IMG/VR virus record: IMGVR_UViG_3300025598_000024
Span: 41,160 to 105,159 of that record
Strand: one strand, 5' to 3'
Length of the DNA: 64,000 bases
From: a virus
The notes under the pieces were generated by a model that worked only from the letters and a program-made list of their open reading frames with translations, was not told the DNA's origin and ran no database searches. Shown here one piece after another: positions 1 to 8,619 of this stretch (its first letter is position 1; each line of letters opens with the position of its first letter). A program made the position numbers and the translations under genes.

Positions 1-18
1 GGCGGTTACTGCTCTACC

Positions 19-47
19 ATTATAAACGACTGCTGTCGCTGTGTCAA
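19..47 (-). promoter_or_regulatory. Consensus sigma70-type promoter (TTGACA-17-TATAAT)
   Basis: The minus strand reads TTGACA at 47-42, a 17-base spacer at 41-25 and TATAAT at 24-19: a perfect match to the housekeeping sigma consensus with ideal spacing. The -35 box overlaps the primase stop codon (46-44). Transcription would start near position 12 and run off the left edge, so its target is not visible; the 18 bases after the -10 box contain no long open frame. Confidence 0.8.
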
Positions 48-1075
48 GCACCAACCGAACTGATTTGCCAGGCCAGTGAACCCACTGATTCTGGCACCTG
101 CTCCAGTGTAGCAGGGTCATGCCCATCGGGTGTGTCAATCACTCGCACCCTGGTGTATGAGGATAGCTCACGCACCAAATTCCGTGTAGACTTTCTGCCT
201 GCCTCGTCACCATCCATGAAGATGGTAACACTAGAGAACTTGCGCAACAAATCAATCTGCTTGCCTTCCACCTTAGCACCAAACGTTGCTACCACGTTGT
301 TAATGCCTCGGCTCTTCAAGACTAGCACACTCATCGGGCTCTCTACCACATAGATATCTTCCATGCTTTGCACGTTATCCATGTTGTACAGCCATGCTCC
401 GCGAGGGAATCCCTTGCTGTTGCGATACTTGGGCAAGCCTTCTACATCCTGGATCTTTCTAGCGACCCAGCCGATCAACTTGCCATTCATGAAGTGTGGC
501 AAAACAACCCTGTCCACTCTCACGCTGTGCTCCCCAGCATATGAACGAGATACCTCAATCCTGTCACGGTCAACGCCGGTACGCATCTCTGCTTGTACCT
601 GCTCGCTCACGCCACGATCAGTAAGGTAATCACAGGGCATCACCCATCTGTTGATAATGGTATCACTATAGACTGGGATTTCTTCGCGCTTAACCGGTTC
701 CTTATCGAAGACCCCCTTGAGGCGATTGGTGAATTCTTCTGTAGGAACAAGCCTTGATCCTTGCGACTCATTCCGTAGTAGTGCAACGGCATCGCTACGT
801 GGCATTCCGAGCACGTTTGACACCAGCCAAGCCAGATCCCCTCCTCCGCACGTAAAGCAGTTGAAGAGAAGGCTGGATAGGTTAAGACTAGCTGATGGAT
901 TTGTATCTCCGTTTCGGTGGTTACCGAATGGTAGTGGGCAACTATGTACGAGCTCGTCTCCTGATGGCGTGATATTTTGAGCACCGATAATATTGACAAG
1001 CACACTGTATCCATCCAGACCCGAAAGGTCTTCTTTAGGTGCTTTATCATATCGGTTACTCGCTAGCGTCTTCAT
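44..1075 (-). CDS. DnaG-type DNA primase (zinc finger plus Toprim)
   Basis: Primase that makes RNA primers for phage DNA replication. The 343-residue protein has an N-terminal CHC2-like zinc-binding region (H44, C46, C73, C76) and a C-terminal Toprim core: the acidic residue in YVVES near 245 and the MDGDEAGR motif at 287-294, the Mg-binding acid pair of DnaG-like primases. It is about half the length of bacterial DnaG, because the C-terminal helicase-interacting domain is missing, which is usual for phage primases. ATG at 1075 is preferred to an in-frame GTG at 1081; both overlap the 3' end of the upstream helicase gene, suggesting coupled translation. It is the last gene of the loader-helicase-primase replication cluster. 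Confidence 0.9.
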   Translation of the reverse strand: MKTLASNRYDKAPKEDLSGLDGYSVLVNIIGAQNITPSGDELVHSCPLPFGNHRNGDTNPSASLNLSSLLFNCFTCGGGDLAWLVSNVLGMPRSDAVALLRNESQGSRLVPTEEFTNRLKGVFDKEPVKREEIPVYSDTIINRWVMPCDYLTDRGVSEQVQAEMRTGVDRDRIEVSRSYAGEHSVRVDRVVLPHFMNGKLIGWVARKIQDVEGLPKYRNSKGFPRGAWLYNMDNVQSMEDIYVVESPMSVLVLKSRGINNVVATFGAKVEGKQIDLLRKFSSVTIFMDGDEAGRKSTRNLVRELSSYTRVRVIDTPDGHDPATLEQVPESVGSLAWQISSVGA

Positions 1076-2339
1076 ACTCACGAACCACTCTTAGTGCAGT
1101 GCTATCACGAAGCTCGAATGCCATCATCCAGCTCTTTAAGTTACTACGTCGACTCTTCAGGATATCCAGTACCAGTGCTTCGTTAGCCTTCATCTCCTTG
1201 GTGCATCCAATTCCGAATGCCCAGTCAACGATCTGCTCTACCTGGCTGCTCAAACCAATGTTCGCCAGGCCACCACGGCCCTTCTTGCTCTTCATGGCTT
1301 CACGGTTGAACTGAGCCAGCCAGACACTGGCCATGCCCATCTCTCGATTCACACTAGCAACATCAGTGATTACCTCTGCCATCTGCAGGCTCTGGAAGTT
1401 GTTGGCTGTACCGTAGTTCTTCTCAGTTGTGATCCAACTTAGCTGGTCACCCACCATCAGGTCAGCTCCCCAGTGCTTGGCCTTGCTGTACAGCTCCATA
1501 ACACTACGTTCGTTCTTCTTGCTGGGGCTGTCGATCAACAGGTACTCACCGTACTCCATGACCTCTTCTCGAGCTTCCTTAAGTAACTTAAGTTCAGCAG
1601 GAGTAAGTTGTCCTCGCTCGTATCGACCATAGGGTACACCACTGGCCAGACAGTCCAATCGCATCAGGGTAAGCTCCTTGCGCAGCTCCAGGCTGGCAAA
1701 GTACACACGCTGCTTGCGTCGTGCTGCTTCCAGTGCAATCTGTGCACCCACCCAGCTCTTACCAACGTTCGGGATACCAACCACCACAGCCAGCTCACCC
1801 TTCTGGATGCCGTACATGTGGTCATTAAGTTCATCCCAGCCAAAGTAGATGCCACGCTTTTCGGTAGAAGAGTTAGCAACGTTGTCGATGTACTCGTTGA
1901 CCCGTCGCTCGTATCCCTGACCGTAGATCTCAATGCGCTCACGGGTGCTGGTGTCGCTCTGGATCTTGGTCAGGCTGCTGAGTGCAATGTTGATGCCCTC
2001 TTCTGGACTCTCTTCCAGCGCGTTAGCTGCCTTGAGCAGCACGCTCTGTGTCATTGCCTTGCGGTACTTGGCCATTAGTTCTTCGATCAGAACACCCACC
2101 AGGTACTCCTGCTCTGGCCATTCGTTCCTGGCAAAGTAGTCAGCGAACTTGGTCTTTAGGAAATCTTCTGTGATGGTCTGCTTGAACTCGCTACGGATGT
2201 AGTAGTCCAGGCTGTAATCGAACAACTCCTTCACTCCTTCATCGAAGAAGTGTTCACTGCGCACGCCCTTATTCCAGATATCGTTGAACGATTCCAGGTT
2301 GACAAAGTGTCTAACAAGGCTCTTCTCAATGTCTGCCAT
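1056..2339 (-). CDS. DnaB-like replicative DNA helicase
   Basis: Hexameric RecA-fold helicase expected to unwind the phage replication fork. Of 427 residues, the first ~150 form an alpha-helical region like the DnaB N-terminal domain, followed by the ATPase: Walker A GIPNVGKS at 188-195 and Walker B LMVGDQ at 294-299. Late motifs include WLAQFNREA, where DnaB proteins carry the sensor/arginine-finger region. The gene starts at ATG 2339, sharing one base with the loader's stop codon, and its 3' end overlaps primase. Loader, helicase and primase in a row form a self-contained replisome module. Confidence 0.92.
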   Translation of the reverse strand: MADIEKSLVRHFVNLESFNDIWNKGVRSEHFFDEGVKELFDYSLDYYIRSEFKQTITEDFLKTKFADYFARNEWPEQEYLVGVLIEELMAKYRKAMTQSVLLKAANALEESPEEGINIALSSLTKIQSDTSTRERIEIYGQGYERRVNEYIDNVANSSTEKRGIYFGWDELNDHMYGIQKGELAVVVGIPNVGKSWVGAQIALEAARRKQRVYFASLELRKELTLMRLDCLASGVPYGRYERGQLTPAELKLLKEAREEVMEYGEYLLIDSPSKKNERSVMELYSKAKHWGADLMVGDQLSWITTEKNYGTANNFQSLQMAEVITDVASVNREMGMASVWLAQFNREAMKSKKGRGGLANIGLSSQVEQIVDWAFGIGCTKEMKANEALVLDILKSRRSNLKSWMMAFELRDSTALRVVREYEDASE

Positions 2340-3139
2340 CAGATAATCTTTCTTACTTGTCCGGTCTTAATCTCATCCAGCGTACGGTTGCGTGCAAACT
2401 CTCTGTAGTCCACACCATCCATGTTGTGTACGATCATGCGTTCCTTGAGCAAGGAGAAGATAGCACTACCATAGCCCTCGTTCAACTCTTCGATGGTCAT
2501 GTTGGTGGTGATGAACGTTGGACGGTTGTCTAGCGCACGCTGACGCAACACATGATCAAAGGTTGCTTCGCTCAGGTTGTTCTTGGTACGAAACTCCTTA
2601 CCAATGTCATCCAGGAAGAACACGTCGCTCTTGACCACCTTGGCCTCAAAACGCATCTTGTCCTCGTTGCTACCCCAACCACGTGTGAACTCGTCAACCA
2701 TCTGAGTGAACGTGGCGAAGTATACATCATAGCCAAGCTTGACCATCTCCTTGGCAATCAGGCTGCTGAGCAGTGTCTTGCCAGTGCCCCAGCTGCCGGT
2801 GTACATTACACCCATACCACCCTTGATGAAGTCACGGTGCTGGCTAAGGTAAACCTGTGCAAGATCACGTGCCTTCTGGTCACCGTGGAAGTCAGACCAT
2901 CCCAGGCGCTGGTAGTTCAGGCCAATACCTGCCAGTAGATAGTGCTTGTACAACTGCAGCTGTGCCTTGCAATCGCCGCAGATTCTGTCCTCACAAGTAG
3001 GGCACCCAGCCTTACTAAAACTATCAAACTGTGGGTACTTTTGCTCTAGGTAATCCTTGTCACCATCGTTCAAGAACTGATACGTGAGATCCACGTAGTC
3101 CTTGCCCCAATCAAATAGCGAATCTGTTAAGGAACTCAT
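2339..3139 (-). CDS. DnaC/DnaI-like helicase loader, AAA+ ATPase
   Basis: AAA+ ATPase expected to load the adjacent DnaB-like helicase. The 266-residue protein has a four-cysteine zinc site at its N-terminus (C46, C49, C54, C57, as in DnaI-type loaders), Walker A GSWGTGKT at 115-122 and Walker B VFFLDDIG at 173-180. A sensor-like ITTN motif follows. Its start lies 29 bases inside the end of the upstream gene and its stop touches the helicase start, so the set is probably co-translated. An IstB-type transposon helper is the alternative family, but the replication neighbours argue against it. Confidence 0.88.
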   Translation of the reverse strand: MSSLTDSLFDWGKDYVDLTYQFLNDGDKDYLEQKYPQFDSFSKAGCPTCEDRICGDCKAQLQLYKHYLLAGIGLNYQRLGWSDFHGDQKARDLAQVYLSQHRDFIKGGMGVMYTGSWGTGKTLLSSLIAKEMVKLGYDVYFATFTQMVDEFTRGWGSNEDKMRFEAKVVKSDVFFLDDIGKEFRTKNNLSEATFDHVLRQRALDNRPTFITTNMTIEELNEGYGSAIFSLLKERMIVHNMDGVDYREFARNRTLDEIKTGQVRKII

Positions 3140-3575
3140 CGGTTGCCATTATCCCTTCTGTACTAACCCTGTTTTCTTTCTTGATCCGGTTCTGCTGCAG
3201 CTCGATGTACAGCTTGTCCTGAATCCACTTGCTGCCCTTGGTGAAAGCTGTGACTGTCAATACCATGTTGTCCAGTTTGCCAGCATGCTTGTCAAACAAC
3301 AGCTCGATCATTGGCCCAGCGTCAGCGCCGTAGCGTTCGATAAAGCTCTTGAAGATAGCGATCTCCTTCACCCACTCTACAATGTACTCGAAGCCGTGTG
3401 CTTCCTTGTAGCGGTTGGCAAAATATAGCAGCAGCTCTTTGGCTGTAGGCGCTGCCAGCGATACTTCAGTTACCAGCTGTTGGATGTTGTCGGGCTGTTC
3501 CAGCTCTTCATAGTCATCATAGCTGTCGCTGTCGTAATCGCCGGGCTGTCCATCAAACGTTTTCTCGCTTACCAC
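3111..3575 (-). CDS. Hypothetical replication-cluster protein
   Basis: Unrecognised 154-residue protein. The first 35 residues are strongly acidic and Tyr/Asp-rich, probably disordered; the rest is predicted helical with a basic C-terminus. A GTG start at 3575 is supported by an AGGAG eight bases upstream; the start overlaps the LSm-like gene and the end overlaps the helicase loader gene. Position suggests a replisome accessory role, but no motif proves it. Confidence 0.75.
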   Translation of the reverse strand: MVSEKTFDGQPGDYDSDSYDDYEELEQPDNIQQLVTEVSLAAPTAKELLLYFANRYKEAHGFEYIVEWVKEIAIFKSFIERYGADAGPMIELLFDKHAGKLDNMVLTVTAFTKGSKWIQDKLYIELQQNRIKKENRVSTEGIMATDEFLNRFAI

Positions 3576-3924
3576 GGTTCGTGCTCCTTACTGCGTTGAA
3601 CTCACTTGACCTGCCTGCAAACGTACTGATCTTATCATTGATCCAGTTGCGCGTCTCACTGTCATAGTCATCCAGGTCACGGCCTGTCGGACCAATCGCT
3701 GACACATTACCACGGCTGATCAGCATGAAGCGCCACTTTACCTCAGGCACTTCACGGTCTAGCTCTTCGTGCCCATAGATCTGAATCCAGTTCTCGTCCA
3801 GCCCACACAAGAAACCCTCGTAGATGAAACCATCGCTGAACACTCTGATCTCTTTCTTGCGTGATGACATGATGGCCAGATTCCTTTCGAACATCTGATC
3901 ATCGGGTTGTGCTAACTTACTCAT
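3553..3924 (-). CDS. LSm/Hfq-like small protein
   Basis: 123-residue protein. Residues ~22-80 read like an Sm/LSm fold: a basic stretch, then GFIYEGFLCGLDENWIQIYG, where the Sm1-type strand with conserved G and the D/N turn would sit, and later a FMLISRGNVSAI strand resembling the Sm2 block with its RG pair. The C-terminus is hydrophilic. If the fold is right, it could be an RNA- or nucleic-acid-binding ring. This is pattern recognition, not a database hit. It overlaps the next gene by 23 bases. Confidence 0.7.
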   Translation of the reverse strand: MSKLAQPDDQMFERNLAIMSSRKKEIRVFSDGFIYEGFLCGLDENWIQIYGHEELDREVPEVKWRFMLISRGNVSAIGPTGRDLDDYDSETRNWINDKISTFAGRSSEFNAVRSTNRGKRENV

Positions 3925-3929
3925 GATAT

Positions 3930-4184
3930 TTACTTTCCTTCCGGGTTTTCCCAGTTGATGTTACCGAACCACTTGTCGAATACATCTGGACCAAGATCAA
4001 AGTCCAGCTTTTTTACTCTGCTGTTTGTTTGCTTTGGCTTGTAGATGTGCTCAACAAGATTGTATGCAGCTACAAATGGCAGCACAACAATGAACACTGG
4101 CAGAGTGATGATGAATAGCAACGTCATAACCACCACCAACCATACCTTGATTATTGCACTGTTCTTTTCTAGCATCTTAAGCAT
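3930..4184 (-). CDS. Small membrane protein
   Basis: 84 residues with one long or two closely packed hydrophobic segments (about residues 11-42), then a basic stretch and a hydrophilic C-terminal tail. ATG at 4184 directly follows the upstream stop codon and is served by GAGGAGG formed from the last codons of that gene. Function unknown; an inner-membrane protein is expected. Confidence 0.75.
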   Translation of the reverse strand: MLKMLEKNSAIIKVWLVVVMTLLFIITLPVFIVVLPFVAAYNLVEHIYKPKQTNSRVKKLDFDLGPDVFDKWFGNINWENPEGK

Positions 4185-5228
4185 CTATTCCTCCTCATAT
4201 TTTACATAGATTTCAAAATCATCAACAATATCATACTGTTCAAAAAAGTCTGGGAACTGCATGTCACCGATCTCACAAACTCTTGGCAACATCATATCAC
4301 ACACCTCATCGAATGTATCGTCATCATCGTAGTGCACTGCAACAGTGCTGATACTGTCCCTGTATTTTACAATGAACTCTTTGATTTCTTCAAGGTCATT
4401 CACCTGTACCAGCCTGACATCACCATATAGTGGTTCAAACAGATCCTTATCACTCAACCTGCTGACTCTCAAATAGTATGACGCATACTTGGAGTTAATA
4501 TATTTTTCTGTGAAGTCGCTCTTACGAGTAAATGGCAGCTTATCTCTGTACTCTTCTACAGCAGTAGAAAATACTGTGACCATACATCCGCTTATCATCT
4601 TGATAATATCTTTTGTTATGGGTCCAATGACAAAATAAAACTTTGGAGCAAGACGACCATGGCCATAGTAAGCCACGAAATCAAAACAGATCTCAGCAGA
4701 TAGAACGTAACTTATATCCTCAGACTTGATAATGCCAAACGAAAATCGCTCCGGGTATTCCCACACAGCTCTGTCAACTGTTTCATAATCACGGTACATG
4801 CTTACAGTATTTTCATTACCATAAACAATAATATCTGTCGCACGCTGCAGAGCGTTGAACCATCTGTCACTCAGGGCCATGCCTTCGAAGAATGGTGTGT
4901 GAACATTATATTCTATTCCATCAGCATGATGCTCTAGAACATTCTGTGCCAGGAACATATCATCCAGGTGAGGGCTTCTGATGTCAATGCTCTCAGCACC
5001 AGATAACTTAGCACAAAGAAAGATGCTCTTAGCGAATACGCCTGGGTTCTCGTCGCCACCAACAATAACAAATCTTCTGCCTGACGGGGTGAGGTCCTCT
5101 TCAAAGATGCTTGGTACTTCTAAGCTTTCAAAAAGCACGCGGTAGTCAGACGAAAGAAACCTGCCATACTGTTCTAAGACAGTTGCCATGTCTAGTGAAG
5201 GGTTGACGACCCAGCTGCTATTCAGCAT
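4185..5228 (-). CDS. Acyl-CoA reductase (LuxC)-like protein, probable pseudoenzyme
   Basis: 347 residues. The N-terminal half has a Rossmann-like strand ending in a glycine/asparagine loop (FVIVGGDENPG, 53-63) and a second strand IIVYGNE near 133-139. Segment 177-202 (AEICFDFVAYYGHGRLAPKF and onward) lines up with the LuxC/aldehyde-dehydrogenase active-site block, usually of the form D..x..QGCLSP..YVE, but Arg192 occupies the place of the catalytic Cys. Inference: an ALDH-fold protein that lost thioester chemistry, perhaps a nucleotide-binding or inhibitory protein. The C-terminal third is acidic. It starts inside the end of the UvsE-like gene. The assignment to LuxC is tentative; the reading frame itself is secure. 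Confidence 0.6.
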   Translation of the reverse strand: MLNSSWVVNPSLDMATVLEQYGRFLSSDYRVLFESLEVPSIFEEDLTPSGRRFVIVGGDENPGVFAKSIFLCAKLSGAESIDIRSPHLDDMFLAQNVLEHHADGIEYNVHTPFFEGMALSDRWFNALQRATDIIVYGNENTVSMYRDYETVDRAVWEYPERFSFGIIKSEDISYVLSAEICFDFVAYYGHGRLAPKFYFVIGPITKDIIKMISGCMVTVFSTAVEEYRDKLPFTRKSDFTEKYINSKYASYYLRVSRLSDKDLFEPLYGDVRLVQVNDLEEIKEFIVKYRDSISTVAVHYDDDDTFDEVCDMMLPRVCEIGDMQFPDFFEQYDIVDDFEIYVKYEEE

Positions 5229-6201
5229 CCAGGTGGCCTAGCTCACGAAGGAACCGGTCACGTGACAGGTTCTTTGCCTTGCTCTCTGTCTGGATATCGA
5301 ACTGTGGCATGAAGGTGCCAGCCCACTGGACCAGCGCACTGTTGGTGTAGTACTGGCTGTGTGCTCGCATTGCCATGCGGTTGTGACCATCGCTGAGCAT
5401 TTGTGCGTGGTCTGGAAGAGCATCGGCACGGTAGTTATCAAGAATGTTTTCACGAGGCGAGCTGAAGTGGATCACTGGTCGTTGACCACGCCAGCTATCG
5501 ATAACCATCTGCACACGTGGGTCATCCGGCTGAATGAACTCTGCTTCCTTGACCCAGTGGTGGTGGATATCCAGCACCAGTGCGCAGTGCTCTGCCAGCT
5601 TGAGCGATTCGTCAAGACCCCAGCTGATCTCGTCATTCTCGATGGTGATCACGTTGCGTGCTTCTGTTGACAAACGTGGGAGAACATCGATAATGCCCTG
5701 TGCACCCTGCGCGCCGCTGATGTGCACGTTGCACTTGAAGTCCTGGAACTTTTGTCCGTATCCCATCCAGCGGATCATGTCACAGTGGTACTCGAACTCA
5801 TGGATGGAACGCTCTACCACATCTTGCTTGTCACTGGCAAGCACGGTGAACTGACCTGGGTGGAATGACAGGCGAACGTCAAGCTCACGTGCCAGGTCAC
5901 CGATCTGCTTGAACCTGTCAGCAAGAATGACTTGAATGTCTGGCTTCTGCCAGAACTTCTGCCAAACCTCGTGAGTATACATGGGCAGAATGTCACTGCC
6001 CAGGCGAACCATACGGGTGATCTCTGGCCCTGCGCCAACGTTACGGATCAGCTTCTCAATGGCTGCCAGGTTGTGGTGCATGATCTCACGCATACGGATC
6101 TCAGCATCACGCATGGTCTGGCGGTTAAGCCAGGCAACTGTGGTGGAGCGCATGTTGCACTCGTCGTCACCGATGTACTTACAACAGAATCCTACTCGCA
6201 T
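5218..6201 (-). CDS. uvsE: UV damage endonuclease (UvsE/UVDE family)
   Basis: TIM-barrel, metal-dependent endonuclease that nicks DNA 5' to UV photoproducts and abasic sites. The 327-residue protein shows the family signature blocks in order: RLGSD at 66-70, SFHPGQFTV at 112-120, ENDE at 188-191 and LDIHHH at 210-215, supplying His/Glu/Asp metal ligands. The length matches bacterial UvsE. ATG at 6201 lies just beyond the stop of the MerR-like gene. A phage copy would repair virion or intracellular phage DNA after sunlight exposure, plausible for a surface-water or soil habitat. Confidence 0.92.
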   Translation of the reverse strand: MRVGFCCKYIGDDECNMRSTTVAWLNRQTMRDAEIRMREIMHHNLAAIEKLIRNVGAGPEITRMVRLGSDILPMYTHEVWQKFWQKPDIQVILADRFKQIGDLARELDVRLSFHPGQFTVLASDKQDVVERSIHEFEYHCDMIRWMGYGQKFQDFKCNVHISGAQGAQGIIDVLPRLSTEARNVITIENDEISWGLDESLKLAEHCALVLDIHHHWVKEAEFIQPDDPRVQMVIDSWRGQRPVIHFSSPRENILDNYRADALPDHAQMLSDGHNRMAMRAHSQYYTNSALVQWAGTFMPQFDIQTESKAKNLSRDRFLRELGHLDAE

Positions 6202-6206
6202 GTCCT

Positions 6207-6557
6207 CTACTCCATCACGTTCCGGCCCTTGCGGTAACGCAGTCGGTGTTTCTTGACTGGTTCCTTGAAGGCATCTACTCTTAGCACTATCAGCCTGAGC
6301 TGTCTGTCCGTCATCTTATCAGCTCTTCGCAGAGCGTGTGCAATCCTGAGGATATCGTTCAGACTGTACCTACGGCGATTGCTTTCGGTGCGGTGAGCGA
6401 CAATGGGATTGGCCTGATTATCAAACAGGTACTTCTCTTTCTTTCTGAGGGCGTTGGCTGTCATGTCAAAGAATGCAGCAGCCATCGTGGTGTTGAACAG
6501 CAGTTCATCATCCCGAATGGGGATGACCCTCTTTCTACTACTTGAGCTTTCTGACAT
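6207..6557 (-). CDS. MerR-like DNA-binding protein
   Basis: 116-residue basic protein. Residues ~18-75 resemble a MerR-type winged helix: an AAAFFDMTANALRKKEKY helix-turn-helix, then a wing-like segment and RRRYSLNDILRIAHALRR, as MerR proteins use the R-Y-x-x-x-D-I pattern. The C-terminus is very basic. ATG at 6557 (inside the end of the upstream gene) is chosen over an upstream in-frame start because the extra residues are shadow-like. Possibly a transcriptional regulator of nearby genes. Confidence 0.7.
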   Translation of the reverse strand: MSESSSSRKRVIPIRDDELLFNTTMAAAFFDMTANALRKKEKYLFDNQANPIVAHRTESNRRRYSLNDILRIAHALRRADKMTDRQLRLIVLRVDAFKEPVKKHRLRYRKGRNVME

Positions 6558-7212
6558 ACACAGCCGTCTTGATCTTGCCAGGCGTAGCTGCCTTGACAAT
6601 CTGCTCCATGCCAACTGTGCCCAGGGCCAGTTGCTTTTCCAGAGCTTCTTCATTGAGCTCGTACGTGGTGGTCTTGCTCATCTCAACACTACCATCAGCG
6701 AACTCAGTGGTGGTGTGAGTAGTGACCATATTGGTCACGCTCTTGAACTGTTCTGCATCCAGCACGGTCTTGAGCAGATCAACATCCACAGTAAGCTTGC
6801 CACCGCTGACTTCCTTGCTGATCTTGATACCGTTATCAGGACTGACCAGAAAGCCACTCTTCTCTGATGGGTCATCTCCGGTAGCACTGATGCGGTAGTT
6901 GATAATATCAGTGGCATACGCCTTGAGTGCGCTCTCACGGCCTTCGATTAAATCCTTGGCATTACGCACTGCGACAAGTTCTTCTGCCATGAGATCGATC
7001 TGCACTGGCGTGGCATTGCTGACAATGGTGGTATCAGTCATGCCGATGATCTCGTACACGCTGGTAAGCACACCATCAATGTCAGCCAGGTTCACGTTCT
7101 CTTCGCTGAGCTTGCGGTTTGCAGCACGACTGGTGAGTGTTGATTCTTCTGGTACCAAGCTTGGGATCAGCGACAGCTTTTCGTCCTTGCGCTTTGGCAT
7201 GATGTACTTCAT
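6538..7212 (-). CDS. Conserved-looking hypothetical protein
   Basis: 224-residue, largely hydrophilic protein with a helical middle (about 45-130) and a C-terminal part rich in Thr. No catalytic motif is seen. ATG at 7212 has an AAGGAG seven to eight bases upstream. It sits between an Ntn-hydrolase and a MerR-like gene in a tightly packed operon. Function unknown. Confidence 0.75.
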   Translation of the reverse strand: MKYIMPKRKDEKLSLIPSLVPEESTLTSRAANRKLSEENVNLADIDGVLTSVYEIIGMTDTTIVSNATPVQIDLMAEELVAVRNAKDLIEGRESALKAYATDIINYRISATGDDPSEKSGFLVSPDNGIKISKEVSGGKLTVDVDLLKTVLDAEQFKSVTNMVTTHTTTEFADGSVEMSKTTTYELNEEALEKQLALGTVGMEQIVKAATPGKIKTAVYVRKLK

Positions 7213-7222
7213 TGTTTTCTCC

Positions 7223-7792
7223 TTACTGGATTTGCTCTACTTGTAGAGACCTTGTAGTAGTAACCCACAACGGGCCACCAACTCCTAGTGCTGTCAGTGT
7301 AGCACGTCTTGCTGCTTCAATCACATCACCCTTGGTCCATGGCCCGGTGTTACCCAGGCTTCCAAGGGCTTCGCTGATGCCACTACCGATAGCATAGCGC
7401 CCACTGGCAGGGATTGCAACACCAAAGGAATCATCAATCACTGCCAGGTTGTTTTGCCAGGCCATGATGATGCTACCATCAAAACTCTCGGTGCGCTTGC
7501 TCACTGACATAGCTCCATGATACTGCAGTGCTTCACGCATCCTGGTGACAACTTCTTTCACCATAAACTCTTCAACGTCATGGTCATCACGGAAGTGTGG
7601 CCAGTCTACCCAGTGCTTGATCACCTGCATGGAACGTACGTTACCACAGCCACCAAAGATAAACCGATGCTGCGGTGCTACCCACAGCTTGCTCGAACCA
7701 TCATCATCCTTGGTGTAGTCCCAGGTTAGTTCGGAATCACCAACGATAACAACACCATCTTTACGCGTGATTGCAGCAGCGATAACAGTCAT
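7223..7792 (-). CDS. Proteasome/HslV-like Ntn-hydrolase
   Basis: 189-residue protein with the look of a proteasome-beta or HslV subunit: after removal of Met1 the new N-terminus is Thr2, followed by strand VIAAAI, then GVVIVGDS (D19) and Lys35, the positions of the catalytic Thr/Asp/Lys set. GSG at about 138-140 resembles the family's C-terminal glycine motif. No propeptide is present, as in HslV. Expected activity is self-compartmentalised proteolysis or amide hydrolysis; no phage-encoded ATPase partner is seen nearby, so it may work with a host unfoldase or alone. Confidence 0.8.
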   Translation of the reverse strand: MTVIAAAITRKDGVVIVGDSELTWDYTKDDDGSSKLWVAPQHRFIFGGCGNVRSMQVIKHWVDWPHFRDDHDVEEFMVKEVVTRMREALQYHGAMSVSKRTESFDGSIIMAWQNNLAVIDDSFGVAIPASGRYAIGSGISEALGSLGNTGPWTKGDVIEAARRATLTALGVGGPLWVTTTRSLQVEQIQ

Positions 7793-8619
7793 AGGTATTC
7801 CTTCTTTAACCTTTCCAGGTATACTCTACAATAGTCTACGTTTTCTTCTTTAGCAGTCAGGCAACCGTACACCCTACGGTTATCAATGATCTGTGGTATG
7901 CCATAGATTCTCAGATTGTAAGCAAACGTTATGTACTCGCAACCTTCGGGATGACCATTCTGGTAGCTGACTCTGTCAAACACATCACTGCGTATAAGAT
8001 ATGTACAGTGTACTATACCCACCTCGAACAGTCCAATAATCTGCCGTTGCAAAATAGTATAGTAAAACGTATCAAAGTCACCGTTTGTATTGTGGGTATC
8101 CCCACAGTCCATCACAGTTACATCAAAGTTGCTGTATGTAGAGTTACTGGGGAACGGGCCGGACGCTTCATTCTCATCGCATGCATAGCTTAGCATGGGA
8201 GCGATCACAGGCATGTTGGCTTCTACCATAGCATCCAGGGTTTCTGGAACCAGGAAATTGTCAACGTCGCTAGTAAAATAATAATCACAGCCTTCTTCTA
8301 CAGCTGCGATAAAGCCTTTGGTACGCACGGCTCGCATAACACGCTGCCTGTCAGCATTCCATTCATGAGTGGTGTATTTAGTTATAGGAGCTTGTAGATC
8401 ATAGTCTTCAAATATAACTTTTTTGTACAGGTCAGACACTTTGGCTGTCCACTCTGACAGGATCTCACGACTTCTATCCTGGTTGTTATTAGTCTTAACA
8501 TAGAGAATGATCCTATCCTTAGGATAGGACCACTGCTCTAATGTTTCCAGGTAGAACGGTAGTGTATGTTCCTTGTCCTTCACTAGGACATGGACAAGCA
8601 CTAACGGTTTAGTACTCAT
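7789..8619 (-). CDS. Glycosyltransferase, GT-A fold
   Basis: 276-residue glycosyltransferase. The N-terminus has a Rossmann-like strand (LVLVHVLVKD), and SDVDN at 117-121 supplies the DxD nucleotide-sugar/metal site. The arrangement resembles GT25/GT2-like enzymes with a P-D-R-I-I-L-Y strand early on. ATG at 8619 or 8625 is possible; both overlap the end of the upstream gene. It is separate from the main glycosylation island but probably acts on the same acceptor class. Confidence 0.8.
   Translation of the reverse strand: MSTKPLVLVHVLVKDKEHTLPFYLETLEQWSYPKDRIILYVKTNNNQDRSREILSEWTAKVSDLYKKVIFEDYDLQAPITKYTTHEWNADRQRVMRAVRTKGFIAAVEEGCDYYFTSDVDNFLVPETLDAMVEANMPVIAPMLSYACDENEASGPFPSNSTYSNFDVTVMDCGDTHNTNGDFDTFYYTILQRQIIGLFEVGIVHCTYLIRSDVFDRVSYQNGHPEGCEYITFAYNLRIYGIPQIIDNRRVYGCLTAKEENVDYCRVYLERLKKEYL

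Noticed and set aside
1-40. D-arm-like sequence (AATGGTAGAGC) at the left edge, minus strand
   Set aside because: No T33 or pairing anticodon stem can be built from the visible bases and the rest lies outside the window; the promoter reading explains the region better.
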